Source of the DNA: an uncultured Azospirillum sp.
Lineage (GTDB): Bacteria > Pseudomonadota > Alphaproteobacteria > RF32 > CAG-239
Assembly (NCBI GenBank): GCA_900538765.1
Contig: UQAB01000006.1
Span: 1 to 64,000, forward strand
Direction: 5' to 3'
DNA: 64,000 nucleotides
The position numbers and the translations under genes were made by a program. The notes under the pieces are model-generated. The model saw nothing but the letters and a program-made list of their open reading frames with translations. It was not told the DNA's origin and searched no databases. This document shows positions 43,159 through 51,848 of this stretch, piece by piece. Position 1 is the stretch's first letter; every line of letters starts with the position of its first letter.

Positions 43159-45735
43159 TTAATCCATCCAATTATCTGTAAACAAATGAGATAGAGGTTG
43201 AAGTTTATCTGGCAATTGTTTACTTGAACATGTTAGGCCTAAAAATGTAGCTGCGCGAGATGCTCCGACATATATATATTTATCAAAAATTTCTGGCTTT
43301 TCTTTAGCTAATACATCTACATTTATGAAAAATACAGCTTCAAATTCCAAGCCTTTAATGTATTCTATACTAAATATTCTCACCCCATTTTCAGACCCAA
43401 CACCGCCTTTAGAACAAGGAGTTACATTTATATTATTATCTTCTAGACAATCGTTCATGGCATTGGCTAGAGGTTGAATTTCTTCTTCTGAATTAACTAA
43501 TATGGCAATTGAAGGCAATTTTCCTTCCATAATACGATCAATTTCAATAATTCTATCCGCCAACCATTTAGCCATATAATTTATATCAACCATATTGTAT
43601 CCCAAAATCGGCTGTTTACCTTCCATATCAATATATTTTGGCTGTTTTATCTCATTCAATGTTTTTCCAATCAACAATTGAGATAGCTCTGTTAATTGGC
43701 GACTTTGTCTATATGGAATGGTGATTTTTTCTATTTCAACTTTAGGAATTGCCCACTCCAAATCATCTTTAGAGGACACACCTTCAAGTGTTAAACGCTG
43801 ATTAAAATCGCCAGCCCCAAAGAATGTTTTTGATTTGTCATTTAGTAAATTATTCATAATACTGAGTTGTACTGTAGAAAAATCAGTAATCTCATCTACA
43901 AAAACTTGTTGCCTAAAGAGATCTTCCTTTTCTATTTTAAATAATTTAATTAATTTTATAAAAACAAGGACAAGTATATCCAATTCTAATGCTGTAATTT
44001 TTTTAGGATCAATATCATTAATATAAAACGATGCATATTCTTTTCTAAATATTTTGTATCTTGATACCAAACCAGAAATATAACGATTTTGCAACTTATT
44101 AAAATTTTTTAATAAAGCAATTTGTATTACGTAACTTGCAATTTCTTGCTTGTGTTTATCATCTATAATATGATCAAAATTAATATATTTACCAACTAAG
44201 TAATATAAACTTTTATGAGATATTTTTTTCTTTTGGCTATATGCTCGAGATAAGGATTTAATGGATGCAACAACATAATTTCTAAAAATATGATTAGCAT
44301 CTTTTGAGGATGTATTTATTTTTTCATCATCGTTTTCATTATCCTCGTCTTCATCATCACCAGCATCAAAATCTTTATCTGTTTTATAACTCAGCATTTC
44401 TGTCTGAACACTTTTTTGTAAATTTCCAAGATATTCGTTGACTTCAGAAAATGATTTATTTTTAAAAATTGCAGTCTCTCGGACGAGCTTTACTACAAGA
44501 TTATCTAAATCATTATTTAAACTTTTTATCTTATCTTCTATTTTATTAGAAATCGTATTAATTTTTAAATTAATATCTGAAAATGATTTGAAATCGCTGT
44601 CAGTTATACTTTTAAATATTTCTTTAACACTTTCTGTTCCTGATTTTAGAATATTTTTATATTTCGCATATAAATTTTTTAAAAAGTATTCATCTTGCCA
44701 AGTATAAAACACTTCATAACAATGCTGTTGAAAACTAGAAGTTTTTTCTCTCAAGTAGTTTATTTTCTTTTCCTGAAATGATTTAGGAAAAATAAGGCCT
44801 TTTCTCACGGAAGTTTCTAATATAGGAAAAATATCTCTTGAGAGATATAACACATATTCATCCCATACCCATAACTTTGTATCAGGAGCGGCAATGCTTT
44901 GCCTATTGAAGGCCTCTTTGAGATATTCTTTAAGCAACTTCGTTGGAGTAAACATATACCAATTTTGTTGTTCTTCAGAATCTGAATATTTTGTTTCTAA
45001 GTTAAATCCTAATTTTTTGATTAATGTCGTTGTTTTTCCAGTTCCCGGAGGTCCCATCAAAACAAAAGCTTTATTTGGTTCCATTCTAAAGATATTATCT
45101 TGGTATTCATCAAGCATAAAATTTTCTTTTAAACTTAACTGATTTACAGCAATCCTTTTTAATTTTCCTGCCTTTTTAGGGGATGTTTGATCTAAAAAAG
45201 AGTATAAGTCCACTTCTTGTTCTGACAACAACTGTCTCAATGAACTTATCTGATCTACAAAATCATCTTGTAAATAAAAATCTGTATCTGCATCCCATTC
45301 TTGCTCGTTTTTTGTTGTTCTATATACATTTTTTTCTAATACAGTATAATCATGCCCATTAATAGAACATTCGTCACCCACATCTATTGCAAATAATCTT
45401 CCTTTAGGATTAGCTTCTCTTGTCAACATAAGTCCTGATACATTAACAATATATCCTTTTGTAATATATATACATTCTTGTTTTCCATTTTCATCTTCAA
45501 CTAAAACTCTACCAATAATAGGGATATTCTTAGTAATATTGAGAAGCTGTTCCGTTTGTGTATTTCTATATTGATTTTTTTCAATCAGTGCAGTATCTGT
45601 AAAAGTATTATTGACGGCAGCATATGGAATAGATGACCTGTTTTGTAAATCTTCTTGTGCTTTTTCGCTAATTTGCTCTATGGCTTTAATTGATTGCCCT
45701 GCGATTTCTTTTTCAATTTCAATATAGTTTTCCAT
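43159..45735 (-). CDS. UvrD/Rep-like SF1 helicase, cargo in tail module
   Basis: The 858-residue product has a Walker A GPPGTGKTTTLI (228-239), a Walker B region QQVFVDEITDFSTVQ, GAGDFNQRL (motif III-like), PYRQSRQL (motif IV-like) and a C-terminal YVGASRAATFLGL motif VI, all typical of SF1A helicases. The first ~200 residues form a separate N-terminal domain and a ~350-residue helical insertion (about 320-600) with an acidic stretch DDEDEDNENDDE lies between motor motifs. It is AT-rich, flanked by a terminator, and interrupts the tail genes. Replication or repair is unlikely in this slot; a defence role is inferred. Confidence 0.82.
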   Translation of the reverse strand: MENYIEIEKEIAGQSIKAIEQISEKAQEDLQNRSSIPYAAVNNTFTDTALIEKNQYRNTQTEQLLNITKNIPIIGRVLVEDENGKQECIYITKGYIVNVSGLMLTREANPKGRLFAIDVGDECSINGHDYTVLEKNVYRTTKNEQEWDADTDFYLQDDFVDQISSLRQLLSEQEVDLYSFLDQTSPKKAGKLKRIAVNQLSLKENFMLDEYQDNIFRMEPNKAFVLMGPPGTGKTTTLIKKLGFNLETKYSDSEEQQNWYMFTPTKLLKEYLKEAFNRQSIAAPDTKLWVWDEYVLYLSRDIFPILETSVRKGLIFPKSFQEKKINYLREKTSSFQQHCYEVFYTWQDEYFLKNLYAKYKNILKSGTESVKEIFKSITDSDFKSFSDINLKINTISNKIEDKIKSLNNDLDNLVVKLVRETAIFKNKSFSEVNEYLGNLQKSVQTEMLSYKTDKDFDAGDDEDEDNENDDEKINTSSKDANHIFRNYVVASIKSLSRAYSQKKKISHKSLYYLVGKYINFDHIIDDKHKQEIASYVIQIALLKNFNKLQNRYISGLVSRYKIFRKEYASFYINDIDPKKITALELDILVLVFIKLIKLFKIEKEDLFRQQVFVDEITDFSTVQLSIMNNLLNDKSKTFFGAGDFNQRLTLEGVSSKDDLEWAIPKVEIEKITIPYRQSRQLTELSQLLIGKTLNEIKQPKYIDMEGKQPILGYNMVDINYMAKWLADRIIEIDRIMEGKLPSIAILVNSEEEIQPLANAMNDCLEDNNINVTPCSKGGVGSENGVRIFSIEYIKGLEFEAVFFINVDVLAKEKPEIFDKYIYVGASRAATFLGLTCSSKQLPDKLQPLSHLFTDNWMD

Positions 45736-45802
45736 GTCATTCCGCCTTGCAATAAAGTGTAGTTTTTATTCTGATATTTATATATAAAACAATATTTAAT
45801 TC

Positions 45803-46231
45803 CTAAAGTAAAGCACTTGTTGTTGTGTATTCAAGAATAATCGGAATAATTGCAGCTTTTATGGTTGGCGCACCCTCGATATACTCGTCTATGATTTCAG
45901 GCGGTTTGGGATAAACATAATCGGTCAGTCCACGCAACGTATCATCAGACGACAATAAAACACCGAGTTGCTCCAAAACATCATCGAGCCTTCTGTCTCG
46001 TTCTTCCGGTTTGGCCGCTTGAACAATAATTTCAACCTCGGCCTCGTGCTTAAAAATACAAATCGGCGGCGATAAAATAATTTCCGGCTCACCTTGCTTG
46101 CCATCACGCAACATTACAATTCCTGCCTCTGGAATAACCTGCGGCAATGTTTCATTGCGTTTGACAGGAATATTTTCTAATGTTTGCAATTTCTCAAATA
46201 AAGCCTGTAAAATCTGCTCTCGTTTACTCAT
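45803..46231 (-). CDS. Tail terminator-like protein
   Basis: About 142 residues, with MSKREQILQALFEKLQ at the start, FKHEAEVEIIVQAAKPEERDRRLDDVLEQLG in the middle and IIPIILEYTTT at the end, the pattern of minor tail/terminator proteins (lambda gpU slot). It overlaps the DUF6441 gene by a few bases. Assignment rests on position and general pattern. Confidence 0.72.
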   Translation of the reverse strand: MSKREQILQALFEKLQTLENIPVKRNETLPQVIPEAGIVMLRDGKQGEPEIILSPPICIFKHEAEVEIIVQAAKPEERDRRLDDVLEQLGVLLSSDDTLRGLTDYVYPKPPEIIDEYIEGAPTIKAAIIPIILEYTTTSALL

Positions 46232-46799
46232 CATCTCTCCAATTCTGTAAAATCAAGGTTGGCAATCGTTTTTGCCATTTTTCACCCTCTGCTTCAAAAT
46301 GTATCAATTTTGGCATTTTAACCTGTGGCACAAGCCAAAATGCGATAATTGTCTTTTTCTTTTGCTCGTGAACGAGGAATGAAACTCCATGCGAACGGTA
46401 AATAAATCGCAACCGGACACCTTTGGCTTGTTCATACAGAGCCGGTGTCATCCGTTTATTGCGAATGCGCTTTGGGATAGACTCGGTCGGAATGGCGAGC
46501 CAAAACCCGTTTGGCGAACGAATGACCGAGGAATACTCAAAACCCTCAAGGATTTTCTCGGCCTTGGTGTAAACAACTCCCGCCGCGCTAACGCTGTTTT
46601 TGCTTTTAGGGTACACATCACCACGCCAAGTGTTGGCAAGCCTGCCGCCAAGACCGGCGTTTTTAACTTGAGCCCGCAGAGATTGTTTCAAGCCGTTTGT
46701 CGCGGTTTTGACGCCATAAGTCACCGCTTTGGCGCAATTCTGATACTCTTTTTCAAGATATTCCCTCAAACTGCCTTCCAATGCCGCTTTCATACGCAT
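46224..46799 (-). CDS. DUF6441 minor tail protein
   Basis: The 191-residue basic protein has LKQSLRAQVKNAGLGGRLANTWRGDVYPK and IPTESIPKRIRNKRMTPALYEQAKG, the DUF6441 pattern of alphaproteobacterial prophages, in the slot of lambda gpZ. It overlaps both neighbours (8 to 11 nt), which indicates translational coupling. Confidence 0.83.
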   Translation of the reverse strand: MRMKAALEGSLREYLEKEYQNCAKAVTYGVKTATNGLKQSLRAQVKNAGLGGRLANTWRGDVYPKSKNSVSAAGVVYTKAEKILEGFEYSSVIRSPNGFWLAIPTESIPKRIRNKRMTPALYEQAKGVRLRFIYRSHGVSFLVHEQKKKTIIAFWLVPQVKMPKLIHFEAEGEKWQKRLPTLILQNWRDDE

Positions 46800-47083
46800 A
46801 TCAAATCACAACTCCACACCAGTTTGTGAATATCTCTAACAGGCTCCGAATGTACGGCATAGGTTTCCTCTGCGGTTTCAATTTTATCGCCGATTTTAAG
46901 TTCCGGCGCGTCGGAAATCCTTATTCTTGCCCGATGAGTTTCGGAGTGGGCGTTGATAAACCCCACTCCAATTACTTCATCTGGTTCATTTAGGATTATC
47001 CGAACACTCCGGTTCTTAAACATCGCCGGTGTTCCCAACCTGTTGAACAGGCTGTCCACCGCCATTTTCATCGGATTTGCCAT
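46790..47083 (-). CDS. Head-tail joining protein (FII-like)
   Basis: The 97-residue product, with MKMAVDSLFNRLGTPAMFKNRSVRIILNEPDEVIG and LKIGDKIETAEETYAVHSEPVRD, has the size, beta-rich look and location of phage head-tail connectors such as lambda gpFII. It overlaps its upstream neighbour by 68 nt. Confidence 0.75.
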   Translation of the reverse strand: MANPMKMAVDSLFNRLGTPAMFKNRSVRIILNEPDEVIGVGFINAHSETHRARIRISDAPELKIGDKIETAEETYAVHSEPVRDIHKLVWSCDLICV

Positions 47084-47243
47084 TGTTGTCTCCGCTCAAT
47101 TGAGGTGTTGGCTTTTTCAAACCCTCGGCAAAACCAAGGGCGATAAGCCGTTTTGCTTCGTTTTCACTAATGTCGCAAACCGTATTCGGAGCGACCTGTT
47201 TGCCTTTACCAACCACCAATGTGATTAACGCCTTGATTTTCAT
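47016..47243 (-). CDS. Small head/packaging accessory protein (FI-like slot)
   Basis: From the ATG at 47243 (GGGGGCGAC upstream) the 75-residue product reads MKIKALITLVVGKGKQVAPN and ISENEAKRLIALGFAEGL followed by a disordered Gly/Asn/Gln tail. This small domain is common next to phage capsid genes. The frame open from 47357 overlaps the capsid gene and is not supported. Confidence 0.7.
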   Translation of the reverse strand: MKIKALITLVVGKGKQVAPNTVCDISENEAKRLIALGFAEGLKKPTPQLSGDNNGKSDENGGGQPVQQVGNTGDV

Positions 47244-47254
47244 GTCGCCCCCAA

Positions 47255-48283
47255 TTAACCAACGGTTACACACATAGAAGCATTCGGACGATACGGAACG
47301 ACCAACGGTGCGGATTGTAGCAACAACCACCGAACACTCGGGTCTTCTTCCAACCAAGACTTGGTAAAATACCGATTGGCCGTCCAGTTGGCTTTCTCAT
47401 CGTGGATAGCGCCATAGCAGCGTGTTCCTTCCAAACCCTCACGAGAACCAAGCAGAACCGTCTTTTCCGGCAACAGCTTGGTCGTAGCCCCGGCATCATT
47501 AATATAAGTGTCGTTATAGACCCAAATATCAAAATCGCCGATAGAGCCGACATTGCGGGCTTTGGCATCTTCTGACCTTAAGACAGGATCAATGGCCAGG
47601 GAGTTGCTTGTTCCGCGGCGAATGTCCAAGTATTTCTGCACGGTTTCGTTAGAGCGGAAGATTTTCCAAGCTTGCGGATCCATCACTACAGTTTTGGCAA
47701 CCACGCCGGATTTATCCTGAATGGTAATCGCCCAATCTTCCAAATCATCCACCGGATTAACCCCAGAACTATCCCACGTAGCGCTACTCGCCAAAGCCTT
47801 AGTCAAAGCCTCATCTCTGCCAAAATTAACCGTTTGCGCCGGATAACCGTCTCCTGAAACCACTACTTTGCTGGTACGCAGGATTTCTGCCGCCATAACT
47901 TCCTCACGGCGGGTCAAATTGTCCAACTGGTCTTTAAGATGAGTGGCAAGAGCTCGTTCATACCGCTGAGCCGGAGCCAAAGAGCCGCCGATAGTCTCAC
48001 CGGCAACGCGTTTATAGGGAATATTGGCATCAAAGCGGCGCTTGTCCTTAACATACGCCGGTTTGAACGATTTGGTCTGATATCCGCCGCCGTCAACAAC
48101 TTTGCCCGGCAACAGCGGAGACACAAACGGCGAAATGCGCGGTTTGCTGTCGGTCACATCAAAAAAGATTTCCTCTTTATCAGAGGTTTGAACATTCGGG
48201 AAGAATGTATCAAGTAAAAAAGAAGGCGGTGTATGCAACCGTTCCACCACCTTTGACAACACTTGAGTTGAAAAAATATCCAT
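47255..48283 (-). CDS. Major capsid protein (gpE-like)
   Basis: The 342-residue product starts with VLSKVVERLHTPPSFLLDTFFPN and contains EIFFDVTDSKPRISPFVSPLLPGKVV and a C-terminal KSWLEEDPSVRWLLLQSAPLVVPYRP, the pattern of the lambda gpE capsid family. It follows the gpD-like decoration gene in lambda order. Confidence 0.92.
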   Translation of the reverse strand: MDIFSTQVLSKVVERLHTPPSFLLDTFFPNVQTSDKEEIFFDVTDSKPRISPFVSPLLPGKVVDGGGYQTKSFKPAYVKDKRRFDANIPYKRVAGETIGGSLAPAQRYERALATHLKDQLDNLTRREEVMAAEILRTSKVVVSGDGYPAQTVNFGRDEALTKALASSATWDSSGVNPVDDLEDWAITIQDKSGVVAKTVVMDPQAWKIFRSNETVQKYLDIRRGTSNSLAIDPVLRSEDAKARNVGSIGDFDIWVYNDTYINDAGATTKLLPEKTVLLGSREGLEGTRCYGAIHDEKANWTANRYFTKSWLEEDPSVRWLLLQSAPLVVPYRPNASMCVTVG

Positions 48284-48299
48284 TTATTTGCCTTTCTGA

Positions 48300-48671
48300 T
48301 TAATAAGGTTGGTTGTTTTTAATAAAAATGCTCTTGGCACGAAGAGTGTCAACCAGTCCGGCAACCGTGTATCCCTCGCCAACACTTAACGCTGCACTGT
48401 TAAATTCGCCGGACAGATACACCACAGCCTGTTTATCTTCTGCGGAAGCATCGACCGTTTCCGCCAAAATACCATAGACATCCTTAGAACCATCTGTTGC
48501 CGCCGATGTACAGCTGGTGCATTTCCCGCTGGCAGTAATTTTTCCTAAAATTGCTCCTCGTTCAAATTTGCCACCGGTAATTGTGGCAAGTATGGATACT
48601 CTCGGAAACTCTCCCGCAAAAAGGTTATCTGCTGTTGTCGAGCCTTGATCTGTAAATCCTTGTATTGTCAT
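48300..48671 (-). CDS. Head decoration protein (gpD-like)
   Basis: The 123-residue protein, with LFAGEFPRVSILATITGG, ERGAILGKITASGK and YGILAETVDASAEDKQAVVYLSGEFN, is a gpD-type trimeric capsid stabiliser. Size and gene order (S49 protease, gpD, gpE) agree. Confidence 0.9.
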   Translation of the reverse strand: MTIQGFTDQGSTTADNLFAGEFPRVSILATITGGKFERGAILGKITASGKCTSCTSAATDGSKDVYGILAETVDASAEDKQAVVYLSGEFNSAALSVGEGYTVAGLVDTLRAKSIFIKNNQPY

Positions 48672-48674
48672 GTC

Positions 48675-48983
48675 TTACTCCCTAACAAAAGAGGCGATAC
48701 GCTGAGCGACTGCCTCGGGTGTTTCATCCATTGGTTCAATAGATGGCGATATATCCGGATTTTTAACTGTCGCCATCGCTTTTTCAAAGTCCGTTGTTTT
48801 GGCGAAACTTGGAATAGAGTCCAATATTTCCAAAATATCGGTTGCATCCAAATCTGTCTTGGCCAAAAGAATTTGCGCCGTAGCTTCCTTTCCTTTGGAA
48901 ATGTCGGCGGCAAAAACTTTGACCATGCGCTCTCGTTCTGTCTGCCGAATTTCCTCGGCATTAATATTTATTGTGTCATTCAT
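48675..48983 (-). CDS. Nested internal-start scaffold protein
   Basis: Inside the protease gene an ATG at 48983 begins MNDTININAEEIRQTERERM in the same frame. ATAAGGAGAA stands about eight nt before it, a strong ribosome site unlikely to arise by chance inside a coding region. The 102-residue product would equal the C-terminal scaffold, as with Nu3 nested in lambda C. Confidence 0.8.
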   Translation of the reverse strand: MNDTININAEEIRQTERERMVKVFAADISKGKEATAQILLAKTDLDATDILEILDSIPSFAKTTDFEKAMATVKNPDISPSIEPMDETPEAVAQRIASFVRE

Positions 48984-49775
48984 GAATGTTTTCTCCTTAT
49001 TAAAGTCTGCGATTATTCCCTCAAAAGAGGCTAAACCGTCCGCCAGACCGGAACGAACGGCTGATTTTCCAACCGAAACATCGCCTGCACCAAATTTTTC
49101 CACCACATCAACAGCCGTAATACCGCGATTACGCGCCACTTTGGCAATAAACACCTCAGCCAACTCATCAACGCGTGCTTGAATCTTGGCTTTACCTTCT
49201 TCGGTGTTGATATTCGGACGTTTGTTAGGGCTTTGCGAGGACACAATCTCTATTGTTTTATCCTCGTCATCCTTTTCAAAAATGGAAACGACACCGATAG
49301 AACCCAAAATAGCTGTATCCGCCGCCAAAATCTTGTCACAAGCCGAGGCAATCCAATAAGCACCGGAACAACAAGCTCCTGAAGCGTACGCAATAATGGG
49401 CTTTGTGCCTCGTGCCTGATAAATCATATCAGAGAGCTCGGAACATCCGTTTACTTCACCACCCGGACTGTCAATATCAAGCAAAATTCCTTTAATATTA
49501 GGGTTTTGCACCGCTTTATTAAAGTCTTGTGCAAGTAATTCGTAAGAGGTTGCGCCGCAAATCCGTGTCATTAAATTGGCATACCGAAACAAAGGCCCGG
49601 ACACTTTAATAACAGCAACGCCGTCTCTAATTGAGGCGGCGTTAGCATCTTTCATATCTTTGCCCATCTCACGGGCTATGGCGTCACAAGTTTTGCGATT
49701 TTCCCTCGCTATCTCCGCCATCGTTCCCATCATCTCCGGAGTTATCGCCCAGATTGTTTTGTTGAGTATTTTCAT
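48675..49775 (-). CDS. S49-family prohead protease/scaffold fusion (gpC-like)
   Basis: Capsid maturation protease. The N-terminal part has GVAVIKVSGPLF, GILLDIDSPGGEV and the nucleophile region SGACCSGAYWIASACDKI, then LGSIGVVSIFEK; this is the SppA-type serine/lysine dyad region. Residues after about 265 form a separate helical scaffold segment, also made independently (48675-48983). It overlaps the portal gene by 92 nt. Confidence 0.9.
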   Translation of the reverse strand: MKILNKTIWAITPEMMGTMAEIARENRKTCDAIAREMGKDMKDANAASIRDGVAVIKVSGPLFRYANLMTRICGATSYELLAQDFNKAVQNPNIKGILLDIDSPGGEVNGCSELSDMIYQARGTKPIIAYASGACCSGAYWIASACDKILAADTAILGSIGVVSIFEKDDEDKTIEIVSSQSPNKRPNINTEEGKAKIQARVDELAEVFIAKVARNRGITAVDVVEKFGAGDVSVGKSAVRSGLADGLASFEGIIADFNKEKTFMNDTININAEEIRQTERERMVKVFAADISKGKEATAQILLAKTDLDATDILEILDSIPSFAKTTDFEKAMATVKNPDISPSIEPMDETPEAVAQRIASFVRE

Positions 49776-51180
49776 TTATCAATCCCATTTCCTTAAGTTT
49801 ATTCTTTTCCCGAACCCGCTGCTCAACGACTTCCTCCCAATCCAAACCTTGAGAAGCGCACTCGTTTTCAAGGGTTGAAAGCCCAATCTCCATGCGAAGT
49901 TGACAGGCTTGCGCCTCTTTGACGGGATCAACCCAACCTCTGCCGGGACCTATCCATTTGCAACGGGTGTAAGCGTAACGGTTTGCATAAAAATCGGGAG
50001 CGTCCACCAAGCCCTTGTTGACCATTTCCTCAAGCCACAGCTCATAAACAGGTGTAGCCCAATAATCCGCCAGCCATTGCCGCCGACCGTTAAAATACCG
50101 CCAAGCCTCCAAAAGTGCCGACCTTGCCGAAGAGTAGTTGGTTTTGGAAAAGTCCTTTAACAGCAATTCATAAGGAATATTTAATCCTGTGCCGATATGC
50201 CGAAGCAGATTCTCTACAAAACTTCCGTATGCTGAATTCGGACGAGATGGCGTAAACGGTGCGACCTTGTCCCCGGGGAAGATTGGGATGATGGAGCCGC
50301 CCTCAAGCTTAACCTGCCAGTCTTTCTTGGCGTTCAGGTAATCATCGCTTGAACCGCCAAACAGCTCGTTAAGTTCTTCACCGCCCATCGGTGTTTCAAT
50401 AAAAGCGGCAATCATCGCGTTGACAATAGCGGCTTGAAGTTCCGACCGCTCATAGTGGTCAAGCATCTTAAACATCGGCATAATCGAGGAAAGAATGGGC
50501 TTGCCTCTCGTTTGCCCGATGCGGTTGATGTCATGAACGTGCAAAATCCGCCGTCTGCCAAATGATGTAAAAGCCGAAACACGCTCCCATTGCAGGGATG
50601 TCAACCAATAGTCGCCCGGATGCTCTTTTAAAATATGATAGGCAATCGGCGCGCCAAACTTGTCAATCTCGACACCACCGCGTAATGTTTTTGTATCGGT
50701 GCTGTTGTTCGGATTGGAAAGTCTATCCGGCTCAATAAGCTGGATGGCGGTCGAGACCGAACGATCGGGTAGCCACAAAACCAACGCCAACGCTTCACCG
50801 TTAATCATGCATGATTTAAAAATCTGTGTTGTTAATCCGTGAAAATTAAGATTTTTACCCGCGTCACAGTTAAATGTCTCCGCCCAACTCCGCCATAAAC
50901 CCTCAACTTTGGCTTGCCATTCTTCTTCCCATTCTTTGGTTTTGCCCAACAGCTTATAATCAGGTTTGGCGGATAGGCGAAAGCCCGTGCCGACAATGTT
51001 ATCCGCAAGGGTTTGCATTGCTCCGCTGGCAATTCCGTGATTGCGGGATAAATCGCGCGAACGCGCTACCATCGTCGAGAGTTCCGGTAATAAATCGCTA
51101 TCCGCCGAACCGCGTCCCGGTTGCCACGAGGCAATCTCTCGCAAAGTCTGCGATGCCGCTTTATGTGATGTGTCTGTCAT
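49684..51180 (-). CDS. Portal protein (gpB-like)
   Basis: The ~498-residue product contains RSRDLSRNHGIASGAMQTLADNIVGTGF near the N-terminus and SRPNSAYGSFVENLLRHIGTGLNIPYELLLKDFSKTNYSSARSALLE, hallmarks of the lambda portal family. The ATG at 51180 follows AGGAAAAAC; the upstream nine codons would overlap a terminator. Last 92 nt overlap the protease gene. Confidence 0.93.
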   Translation of the reverse strand: MTDTSHKAASQTLREIASWQPGRGSADSDLLPELSTMVARSRDLSRNHGIASGAMQTLADNIVGTGFRLSAKPDYKLLGKTKEWEEEWQAKVEGLWRSWAETFNCDAGKNLNFHGLTTQIFKSCMINGEALALVLWLPDRSVSTAIQLIEPDRLSNPNNSTDTKTLRGGVEIDKFGAPIAYHILKEHPGDYWLTSLQWERVSAFTSFGRRRILHVHDINRIGQTRGKPILSSIMPMFKMLDHYERSELQAAIVNAMIAAFIETPMGGEELNELFGGSSDDYLNAKKDWQVKLEGGSIIPIFPGDKVAPFTPSRPNSAYGSFVENLLRHIGTGLNIPYELLLKDFSKTNYSSARSALLEAWRYFNGRRQWLADYWATPVYELWLEEMVNKGLVDAPDFYANRYAYTRCKWIGPGRGWVDPVKEAQACQLRMEIGLSTLENECASQGLDWEEVVEQRVREKNKLKEMGLINENTQQNNLGDNSGDDGNDGGDSEGKSQNL

Positions 51181-51191
51181 GTTTTTCCTAT

Positions 51192-51220
51192 AAAAAAAGC
51201 CCAACGATTAAGTTGGGCTT
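51192..51220 (-). terminator. Terminator between small cargo gene and portal
   Basis: AAGCCCAAC and GTTGGGCTT form a nine-pair stem with loop gattaa; on the minus strand the downstream side is a run of T. It lies 19 nt after the stop of the 51239 gene. Confidence 0.85.
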
Positions 51221-51238
51221 GAAAATAATTAAATATGA

Positions 51239-51547
51239 CTATTCTAAATCAAATAACTGACGAATATCATTGGATACTTTATACATAGTATTCCCTCTAA
51301 CTCTGATCAATTTCATTAATTTATTTGAATCATCTAAAATTATAAAAAGTACGTTGTCAGAAGATGTTAATAAGCCGGAAGATGATAACTTACCTTGTAA
51401 ATTTACGCCTTTGCAGAAAATTGTAGACGTAGTGCTATCTTCAATGTAATCAGTACTTTCATTTTCTAGAAATTCTTTTACATCCTCTAGTCTTACATTG
51501 TAATCATCATCGTCATCCAATCTAAAGGTTATTATATATTTACTCAT
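51239..51547 (-). CDS. Small acidic protein of unknown function, likely cargo
   Basis: A 102-residue AT-rich gene inserted between gpW and portal, which normally adjoin. The product begins MSKYIITFRLDDDDDYNVRLEDVKEFLEN, looks like a small alpha/beta protein with an acidic loop, and has no recognised family. With its own terminator it fits the moron pattern of the other insertions. It could be an anti-phage or counter-defence factor, but nothing in the sequence shows this. Confidence 0.6.
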   Translation of the reverse strand: MSKYIITFRLDDDDDYNVRLEDVKEFLENESTDYIEDSTTSTIFCKGVNLQGKLSSSGLLTSSDNVLFIILDDSNKLMKLIRVRGNTMYKVSNDIRQLFDLE

Positions 51548-51611
51548 TTTTTAATCCTCAGTTAAATTAAAACTAAAGTTTATATAGTTAATAGAATCTT
51601 AACACGCAAGT

Positions 51612-51848
51612 TCAGAAGCAAATTTTTATCATTTTTCTCCTCCCAACAGGTTGTCCCTCAGCCGCCGCAATCTGCGACTTAAGGCTTGAGATATAGGCTT
51701 CCAACGCAGTTCGGCTCGTTTGATTGTAGGTCACAGAGCCGAAATTCCCCACATTGACCGAGACTTCTTTTGTTCCGGTCAACAATTGGTGGTACGCATC
51801 TTCAGCCTCAATAAGCCTGATTTTTAGTGTTTTGATATCTACAGCCAC
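51612..51848 (-). CDS. Head-tail joining protein W
   Basis: The 78-residue product, IRLIEAEDAYHQLLTGTKEVSVNVG and YISSLKSQIAAAEG, ending in a basic tail GRRKMIKICF, matches gpW, which joins capsid and tail. It overlaps the terminase large gene by 10 nt in lambda order (A, W, B). Confidence 0.9.
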   Translation of the reverse strand: MAVDIKTLKIRLIEAEDAYHQLLTGTKEVSVNVGNFGSVTYNQTSRTALEAYISSLKSQIAAAEGQPVGRRKMIKICF

